Source of the DNA: Roseofilum halophilum BLCC-M91
GTDB lineage: Bacteria > Cyanobacteriota > Cyanobacteriia > Cyanobacteriales > Desertifilaceae
Assembly: GCF_030068445.1 (NCBI RefSeq)
Contig: NZ_JAQPOK010000125.1
Span: 1-49,865 of the forward strand
Direction of reading: 5' to 3'
DNA: 49,865 nt
The position numbers and the translations under genes are program-made. The notes under the pieces were generated by a model. That model had not been told where the DNA came from. It saw only the letters and a program-made list of their open reading frames with translations, and did no database searches. This document shows positions 44,394-49,865 of this stretch, in pieces (the stretch's first letter is position 1; every line of letters starts with the position of its first letter).

Positions 44394-47300
44394 ATGTGCC
44401 ACTTTCCCATTCAACCCATGGATATTACAGCACAACTGAATCAGATTATTGGCGCTATTCAAGGACGAAACTTCCAGGAAGCGGCGAACCTTTGCGGGCA
44501 GATCCTACAGCAGTATCCCCAAAATGGGCAGGTTTGGCATCTGTTGGGGGTGACTTGCTATAGTGCGGGGGACATGGAAAAGGCGATCGCCGCCTATGAA
44601 AACGCCCTCAAGATTGATTCTAAGCAACCGCAAACCCATAATAATCTGGGGACTGCCTTGGCTCAAAGCGATCGCCCCATGGAAGCTATCGGGCATTATC
44701 AACAGGCGATCGCTCTTGCACCGGAGTATACGGAAAGTTACTATAATCTGGCTAAAACCTACAAAACCTGGGGTAACTTGGATTTAGCGATTGAAAATTA
44801 TCAACAGGCACTCAAGGTCGATCCGGACTATACCCAAGCGCGGCAAAATTTAGGTAATCTCTATTTGGAACAGGGAGACTATGAAGCGGCTATTGGGGAG
44901 TTTAAAAAAGTGATTGCACAAGTTCCAGATCGCGCCAGCGAAACGGAGTTTTATCGCGCCAGTGTTCACTATAGTCTCGCCTTCTGTTACCATCAGCAAA
45001 ATGAACGCCAAGAAGCCATTTTTCATTACCAAAGAGCGCTAGAACTGAATCCCAACTATAGCCAAATTCATGGTCATCTGGCTTCCCTGCTGCACCAAGA
45101 GAATCAGATCGAGCAAGCCATTGTCCACTATGAAAGCGCCCTGAGCTACGATCCCAATTCTCCTAAATTGCACCACGATCTGGCGGTGGCTCTGAGCGCT
45201 CAGAAACAACTCGAAGCGGCAACGAAACATTATTATCACTCCTTGGAACTTGCACCCAATTCACCGGAAGCGCACAATAATTTAGGGGTTGCTCTGAGTC
45301 AACAGGAAAACCTAGAAGAGGCGATCGCCGCATATCATCGATCGCTCGAACTCAATCCCCATTATGCGGATGCTTATAATAATCTGGCGGTGGCTCTGGA
45401 TAAAATTGGGGAGTACGATCGGGCGATCGCCGCTTATCAAACCTGTATTCGTCTCAAACCCGACTATGCTGAAGCCCATACCAACCTGGGTATCGCCCTT
45501 TTACTCGCGGGAGATTTGACCAACGGTTGGGCAGAATATGAATGGCGCTATCAATGGCAAACCTCTGGCCATCATAAACCGGTTTATCAACCCCGATGGA
45601 ATGGCCATCTATTTATAAGACGAAGATTACTCCTATATTGTGAACAAGGATTTGGAGATTCGATCCAATTTTTGCGCTATTTGCCTTGGGTGCAAGAGCG
45701 CGGGGGAGAAGTTATCCTCGAATGTCCCCAACTGTTGATGCGGTTGTTTGAGGACTTTGTAGAAGAACATGGCGCAGATGGGAAGAAAAAAGTACAGTTA
45801 GTTCCCCGCGATCGCCCTTTACCGGATTATGATATCTGGGCCCCGTTGATGAGTTTGCCCTATATTCTAGGAACGACTTTAGATACGATTCCCGTGCCGA
45901 TTCCCTATCTTCGCGCTCCGGTTAGGGCAGGTTTAGAAAGGGTGGGGGCGGGTTTAGATCATTTATCTTCTTCGTCCGAAGAGATGGATAAACCCGCCCC
46001 TAGGGTGGATAGGGCTATCCGAAAATCGGATAATTTCAAGGTGGGGTTAGCTTGGGGAGGGAATCCCAACCATGGCAACGATCGCCAACGCTCCTGTAAG
46101 TTTGCCGATCTATTGCCTTTGTTAGAACTAGAAGGAATTGACTTTTATAGCTTACAGAAAGGCGATCGCGCCCAAGAACTGGCAGGGGTAGAAAACATCA
46201 CCAACCTTGACCCCACGATCCAGGACTTCGCCGACACTGCCACCCTTATCGATCAACTCGACTTAATTATTACCGTCGATACTTCCCTGGTGCATCTGGC
46301 TGGAGCCATGGGTAAACCCACCTGGCTGTTACTTTCCTTCGTTCCCGACTGGCGCTGGATGCTGGATCGAGAGGACAGTCCCTGGTATCCGACGGTGCGA
46401 CTGTTTCGGCAACCTACACGGGGAGACTGGCATTCTGTCATTACTGCTGTCAAAACCACATTAATCACCCGTAGGGGCGGGTTCACCCAAGATCTACAAG
46501 ATCAGCCTAAATCTAAGTTAACCCGCCCCACCATCACCCAGGACATAGGGGGGGCGGGTTCACAAAGCTCTCGGTTGGATCGGGAAGTTATTGATGAACC
46601 CGCCCCTACCGGCGATCGCAACATCCTGCACACAGGAATCGGTATCGGCTGGCAATTAGGAAACCATACAGGGTGGGGAATCTACGGGTTAAACTTAGCC
46701 TTGCAATTGGTCAAAAACCCGGAAACTTATCCCCATTTACTGGTTCCACCCGGCAATATCCAGAACTTGCACCCGTTGCATCAAATTGCCTTATGTCAAG
46801 TGTTTGAACAAACGAAGGACAGGGGCCCCTTGCCCGTAGTGAGCCGTAATGTTCCTATCTTTCATGCTTTGGGTCATGGGTTTGCTAAATCACCGTTAAT
46901 GGAGCGTTTGCACAGTAATTCCTCGGTGGGAATTGTGTTTTTTGAAGATACCCATCTGGAGAAAGAGGCGATCGCCAATGCTAAAACCTGCGATCGCCTG
47001 ATTGCCGGTTGCAATTGGAACGCCCAACTTCTCACCAGTGCCGGACTCAGCACCGTTGAAACCGTCCTACAAGGCATCGATCCCACCCTCTTTCACCCCG
47101 CGCCTAAACTGGGAATTTGGGGTAAGGATCGCTTTGTAATCTTTGCTGGTGGTAAACTCGAATACCGCAAAGGTCAAGATCAGATCGTGGCTGCCTTCAA
47201 AGCATTTTATCACCGCCATCCGGATGCACTGCTGGTCACGGCTTGGCATAATGGTTGGCCGAGTTTGATGCTAGGATTAGACACCACGGGCAATGTTACG

Positions 47301-47771
47301 GGATTACCCCAAGTGAGTCAGAATGGGGTGTTAAATATTAGGCAGTGGTTACAGAAAAACGGAATTCCGGCTGAGGCGGCGATCGCGATCGGCCCCACTC
47401 CTAACCACCTGCTTCCCCCAATTATCCGGGAAGCAGACGTAGCCATATTTACCAGTCGCGCCGAAGGGGGAACCAACTTAGCCGCCATGGAATGTTTAGC
47501 CTGTGGCATTCCCACCATTCTATCCGCCAACACCGGCCATTTAGACCTACTCAACCGAGGCGCAGGTTACCCCCTCAAAACCCAATACCCCGTCCCATCC
47601 CATCCCCATTTCCGAGGCACAGAAGGCTGGGGAAACTCCGACATCGAAGAAATTTTAGCTACCCTAGAATGGATTTATCAAAATCGCCAGCAAGCGAAAA
47701 AACAGGGGAAAAAATTTGCCAAAGTTATGCAATCTTTAACCTGGGAAAAGCAAATTCAAAAACTGTTATAG
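44394..47771 (+). CDS. TPR protein with two glycosyltransferase domains (GT9-like and GT4)
   Basis: The 1125-residue protein has about ten TPR units over residues 10-375 (QPQTHNNLGTALAQSDRPME, YADAYNNLAVALDKIGEYD). A GT9/ADP-heptose-transferase-like region covers about 380-690 (CEQGFGDSIQFLRYL, ITVDTSLVHLAGAMGKPTWL). A GT4 domain covers about 750-1120, with the E-x7-E motif in EGGTNLAAMECLACG. Such proteins add sugars to proteins or cell-surface polymers. A second ATG at codon 9 is possible. Two palindromic repeat insertions encode residues about 510-540 and 693-740, in linkers between domains, and keep the frame. Confidence 0.85.
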   Translation: MCHFPIQPMDITAQLNQIIGAIQGRNFQEAANLCGQILQQYPQNGQVWHLLGVTCYSAGDMEKAIAAYENALKIDSKQPQTHNNLGTALAQSDRPMEAIGHYQQAIALAPEYTESYYNLAKTYKTWGNLDLAIENYQQALKVDPDYTQARQNLGNLYLEQGDYEAAIGEFKKVIAQVPDRASETEFYRASVHYSLAFCYHQQNERQEAIFHYQRALELNPNYSQIHGHLASLLHQENQIEQAIVHYESALSYDPNSPKLHHDLAVALSAQKQLEAATKHYYHSLELAPNSPEAHNNLGVALSQQENLEEAIAAYHRSLELNPHYADAYNNLAVALDKIGEYDRAIAAYQTCIRLKPDYAEAHTNLGIALLLAGDLTNGWAEYEWRYQWQTSGHHKPVYQPRWNGHLFIRRRLLLYCEQGFGDSIQFLRYLPWVQERGGEVILECPQLLMRLFEDFVEEHGADGKKKVQLVPRDRPLPDYDIWAPLMSLPYILGTTLDTIPVPIPYLRAPVRAGLERVGAGLDHLSSSSEEMDKPAPRVDRAIRKSDNFKVGLAWGGNPNHGNDRQRSCKFADLLPLLELEGIDFYSLQKGDRAQELAGVENITNLDPTIQDFADTATLIDQLDLIITVDTSLVHLAGAMGKPTWLLLSFVPDWRWMLDREDSPWYPTVRLFRQPTRGDWHSVITAVKTTLITRRGGFTQDLQDQPKSKLTRPTITQDIGGAGSQSSRLDREVIDEPAPTGDRNILHTGIGIGWQLGNHTGWGIYGLNLALQLVKNPETYPHLLVPPGNIQNLHPLHQIALCQVFEQTKDRGPLPVVSRNVPIFHALGHGFAKSPLMERLHSNSSVGIVFFEDTHLEKEAIANAKTCDRLIAGCNWNAQLLTSAGLSTVETVLQGIDPTLFHPAPKLGIWGKDRFVIFAGGKLEYRKGQDQIVAAFKAFYHRHPDALLVTAWHNGWPSLMLGLDTTGNVTGLPQVSQNGVLNIRQWLQKNGIPAEAAIAIGPTPNHLLPPIIREADVAIFTSRAEGGTNLAAMECLACGIPTILSANTGHLDLLNRGAGYPLKTQYPVPSHPHFRGTEGWGNSDIEEILATLEWIYQNRQQAKKQGKKFAKVMQSLTWEKQIQKLL
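45944..46000. repeat. GGGGGCGGGTTTA inverted pair inside the glycosyltransferase gene
   Basis: GGGGGCGGGTTTA and TAAACCCGCCCC face each other across about 32 bases, within a larger insertion that starts with another GGTTTA arm near 45921. It is translated as GAGLDHLSSSSEEMDKPAPR, a low-complexity linker just before KVGLAWGGNPNHGND, where the GT9-like fold resumes. Confidence 0.7.
46471..46609. mobile_element. REPIN-like double palindrome element inserted in frame
   Basis: The ends are perfect 15-base inverted repeats, GTAGGGGCGGGTTCA and TGAACCCGCCCCTAC. Inside are two more arms facing inward (AACCCGCCCCA near 46520 and GGGGGCGGGTTCA ending near 46562). The element therefore consists of two adjacent hairpins in mirror image, like REPIN or MITE elements. 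It encodes residues about 693-739 (RRGGFTQDLQDQ to DEPAPTG) between the two glycosyltransferase domains, with no stop codon in the used frame. Confidence 0.75.
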
Positions 47772-47896
47772 TCGATCGGTAAATATCTGTTGATCTCTAA
47801 AATTTGCTGATACTGAACCCTGTAATACGATATAATAGAATTACTCTATAGTAGAGAGAGTTTCTGTATAAAAAAAGTATATTAATTACCCATTAC

Positions 47897-47915
47897 CCGC
47901 GCAAAGCGCTATAAT
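47897..47915 (+). promoter_or_regulatory. Dispersed palindrome ending in a TATAAT box before dnaX
   Basis: CCGCGCAAAGCGCTATAAT is a variant of the GCGCGAAGCGCTGTA palindrome whose right end reads TATAAT (47910-47915), a perfect -10 box. The dnaX GTG starts 8 bases after it, so transcription from this box would give a leaderless or nearly leaderless mRNA. The -35 region is weak (TTACCC). Another TATAAT lies at 47831-47836 and would give a leader of about 80 bases. Confidence 0.45.
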
Positions 47916-47923
47916 TCTCTGCC

Positions 47924-49711
47924 GTGACTTACGAACCGCTCCACCATAAATATCGGCCCCAAACCTTTGCCCAGTTGGTGGGACAGGAGGCGATCGCCCA
48001 AACGCTCTCGAATGCGTTAAATCGGAACAAGATCGCCCCCGCATATCTGTTTACCGGGCCGAGGGGAACGGGGAAAACCTCTAGTGCGCGGATTTTAGCT
48101 AAGTCCCTCAACTGTATTCAGGCCCAGGGGCCGACGGCTACTCCCTGCGGTAAATGCGACATTTGTGCGTCCATTACCAAGGGTTCATCCTTGGATGTGA
48201 TGGAACTCGATGCTGCTAGTCATACGGGGGTGGATAATATTCGGGAAATTATTGAGCGATCGCAGTTTGCACCGGTGCAATGTCGGTATAAAGTTTATGT
48301 CATTGATGAATGTCATATGCTGAGTACGGCGGCCTTTAATTCCTTGCTAAAAACCTTAGAAGAACCGCCAGATCGAGTGATTTTTGTCCTGGCAACCACC
48401 GATCCGCAACGGGTATTACCCACGATTATTTCCCGATGTCAACGGTTCGATTTTCGCCGGATTCCCCTGGAGTCCATGGTGCAGCACTTAAAACAGATTG
48501 CCATCCAAGAGGCGATCGCCATTACCGACGAAGCCATAACCCTAGTCGCTCAAATTTCCCAAGGAGGACTCCGGGATGCCGAAAGTTTACTCGATCAACT
48601 CAGTTTATTAGTCGGTTCCGATGACTTAACCGAAGTGGGAGCGGAACAAGTTTGGGACTTAGTGGGATCGGTTCCAGAGCGCGATTTATTCCAGTTATTA
48701 GCAGCCATTAGTAAACAGAATCCTCCCGATATTCTCGACTTAGCTAAAAGCATCTTAGATCGGGGCCGAGAACCCCTAACCCTACTGCATAACTTAACCA
48801 GCTTTTACCGCGACTTACTCATTGCTAAAACCGCACCTAAGCGGCAAGATTTAGTTGCCCTCACCGCTTCCACCTGGAAACAATTAATTGACTTATCCCA
48901 ACACTTTAGCCTAGACCAAATTTTAGCCGCTCAAACCCATCTCCAAGAAAGCGAAACCCAACTGAAAAACACCACCCAACCGCGACTCTGGTTAGAAGTC
49001 ACTCTTTTAGGCTTACTCTCAGCTCACCAACCCCCAGTACAAGCCACTCCCGCACCCGTAGTTAACCCTCCGACTCCTGCTCCTGCTCCCAGTATTTCCC
49101 CTGCACCAAAACCCGCCCTTTCCCCTGCCCCCAAACCCAATCCCCAACCCTCCCCAGTACAAGACACCCAACCCCCTCAACCGGTGACTCCGGTTAATCC
49201 TGACAATTTAGATCAGCTTTGGCAAAGAGTGATTGAGAACTTAGAATTACCAGGGACAAAAGTCTTAATTTCCAAACATTGTGTTTTACTCAACTTACAA
49301 AACAATACGGCTCAAATTGGCATTAACAAAAAGGGAGCGCAAAAGTTAGTCAAAGGAGTTCAGCCCCAACTGCAAGAAGCCTTTAAGAAAACCTTTCATT
49401 ATCCCTTGAGTTTGAACTTTGAGTTACTCGATGGGACAGAAAAAAAAACACCTCCGAATCCGCCGCCTCCAGCCCAAAACCAACCGATTGAGCCAACACC
49501 AGTTAACTGGCGATCGCCAGCCCCTGCCCCCAATTTAGAACAAGAACGGGAAAAACAAAAAGTTAAACAAGCGGCCGAACAATTCGCCAACTTTTTCCGG
49601 GGAGAACTGATTGATCTTCCCGAAAAAGTCTCTTTACCCGAACCCAACACCTTAGAAGCTGACTCGTCCGATTTAGAATCAGGGGATGAAGAGGATGAAC
49701 TCGAATTTTAG
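47924..49711 (+). CDS. dnaX: DNA polymerase III subunit gamma/tau
   Basis: DnaX is the clamp-loader ATPase that also binds the polymerase core. The 595-residue protein has Walker A GPRGTGKTS (45-53), four zinc cysteines (C64, C75, C78, C81), Walker B/DEAD-like VIDECH (126-131) and the sensor/arginine region TTDPQRVLPTIISRCQRFDF. A Pro/Ala-rich linker (about 370-425) leads to a C-terminal domain. No intein interrupts it, unlike the intein-bearing DnaX of Synechocystis. The start is GTG with no ribosome binding site. A run of nine A residues at codons 506-509 could allow slippage to a shorter gamma-like form. Confidence 0.95.
   Translation: MTYEPLHHKYRPQTFAQLVGQEAIAQTLSNALNRNKIAPAYLFTGPRGTGKTSSARILAKSLNCIQAQGPTATPCGKCDICASITKGSSLDVMELDAASHTGVDNIREIIERSQFAPVQCRYKVYVIDECHMLSTAAFNSLLKTLEEPPDRVIFVLATTDPQRVLPTIISRCQRFDFRRIPLESMVQHLKQIAIQEAIAITDEAITLVAQISQGGLRDAESLLDQLSLLVGSDDLTEVGAEQVWDLVGSVPERDLFQLLAAISKQNPPDILDLAKSILDRGREPLTLLHNLTSFYRDLLIAKTAPKRQDLVALTASTWKQLIDLSQHFSLDQILAAQTHLQESETQLKNTTQPRLWLEVTLLGLLSAHQPPVQATPAPVVNPPTPAPAPSISPAPKPALSPAPKPNPQPSPVQDTQPPQPVTPVNPDNLDQLWQRVIENLELPGTKVLISKHCVLLNLQNNTAQIGINKKGAQKLVKGVQPQLQEAFKKTFHYPLSLNFELLDGTEKKTPPNPPPPAQNQPIEPTPVNWRSPAPAPNLEQEREKQKVKQAAEQFANFFRGELIDLPEKVSLPEPNTLEADSSDLESGDEEDELEF
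49440..49448 (+). other. A9 slippage site within dnaX
   Basis: Nine consecutive A residues span codons GAA AAA AAA ACA. Adding one A in the transcript shifts to a frame that stops at TGA (49489-49491) after about 15 codons, giving a product of about 521 residues without the last 75. Thermus dnaX uses slippage at an A9 run to make gamma; whether it happens here is inference. Confidence 0.4.
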
Positions 49712-49751
49712 TCAATCGATCAGCACACGGAAAAATGACGAGAGCTTGGTA

Positions 49752-49804
49752 GCCCCGTCGTTTCAACGCGGGGCGGAAAAGCGAACGGCGGTTTCAACCG
49801 CCGT
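49752..49804. repeat. Two adjacent hairpins with a TTTCAA centre
   Basis: GCCCCG-T-CGTT/AACG-CGGGGC (49752-49774) and ACGGCGGTT/AACCGCCGT (49785-49804) both have a TC loop in a GTTTCAAC context. They overlap the end of a partial minus-strand frame. The paired hairpins look like the end of a mobile element or a repeat related to the GGTTTCAAACC palindromes elsewhere in the window. Confidence 0.55.
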
Positions 49805-49865
49805 GATGAGGGTCGTTGATGTATTCCAGAATCTTGGCAGTGCTGACTTTCCCCGTGGTGTCATA
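49794..49865 (-). CDS. Partial C-terminal coding fragment at the window edge
   Basis: Twenty-three codons entering from the right edge read YDTTGKVSTAKILEYINDPH and end HGG with TGA in the second hairpin. The stretch looks like real protein. Too little is present to name it; a transposon-borne gene is possible because of the hairpins after it. Confidence 0.3.
   Translation of the reverse strand, partial: YDTTGKVSTAKILEYINDPHHGG

Noticed and set aside
47924-49711. Intein in dnaX
   Set aside because: Some cyanobacterial dnaX genes carry an intein after the Walker A region. Here the ATPase motifs are contiguous and the length is normal without one.
1-49865. tRNA genes and CRISPR arrays
   Set aside because: No cloverleaf with a GTTCGA-type T-loop and matching acceptor stem was found. 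Repeats present are dispersed palindromes or short tandem units, without the regular 30-40 base spacers of a CRISPR array.

Overview
The window comes from a cyanobacterium, probably a filamentous one. The evidence is a core phycobilisome subunit (ApcF), an NDH-1 CO2-uptake module (NdhD plus a CO2 hydration protein), an NtcA-type promoter in front of glnA, a GH57/DUF3536 protein, many DUF1822-, CHAT- and AAA-like signalling proteins, and the octamer GCGATCGC (HIP1) scattered through genes and spacers. No rRNA, tRNA or CRISPR array was found.

Layout. 1-8.6 kb is an accessory island. It opens with a truncated Rpn-type nuclease gene. A compact four-gene minus-strand operon follows: membrane-anchored GTPase, tail-anchored protein, unknown protein, and an LRAT/NlpC-like papain-fold protein. 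Across a 0.5-kb divergent spacer lies a plus-strand pair: a double-HTH/DUF1822 protein and a CHAT protease-NACHT-HEAT protein. A VapC relic and C-rich repeats close the island. 8.7-18.4 kb holds ordinary genes: recQ, a secreted TPR-CHAT protein, apcF, glnA, a methyltransferase, a YbjN-domain protein and a LipM/LplA-type acyltransferase. 18.8-23.1 kb is a second signalling pair: HTH-TIR-like-AAA ATPase followed by a second AAA-like ATPase with a long helical tail. 23.1-24.4 kb is a graveyard of short repeats and gene relics (VWA-like/DUF2201, TnpB). 24.4-30.6 kb encodes both glutamate synthase subunits. 31-34.7 kb holds small secreted proteins and a CbbR/CmpR-type LysR regulator. It is followed by a strongly structured candidate small RNA (about 34.82-34.96 kb), a Uma2 nuclease, a PIN toxin-antitoxin pair, and a carbon-uptake group (CO2 hydration protein, NdhD, divergent SbtB-like PII protein). 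40.4-49.7 kb holds a serine/proline-rich membrane protein, a GH57 glycosidase, a TPR-double glycosyltransferase and dnaX.

How it fits together. GlnA with GltB/GltD forms the GS-GOGAT nitrogen assimilation route. NdhD, the CO2 hydration protein, the PII-like protein and the LysR regulator point to inorganic-carbon acquisition. The accessory loci share a design of HTH or protease front-ends with NTPase switches and helical repeat sensors, as in bacterial NLR-like conflict systems.

Another strong theme is invasion by short palindromic repeats. A GTAGGGGCGGGTT family is inserted in frame in gltB and in the glycosyltransferase. A TACAGCGCGAAGCGCTGTA family supplies the recQ stop codon and ends on a TATAAT box just before dnaX. 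Tandem heptamers and octamers lie at the start of the CO2 hydration gene and the end of ndhD. All functional statements come from reading the sequence and recalling families; no database search was run.
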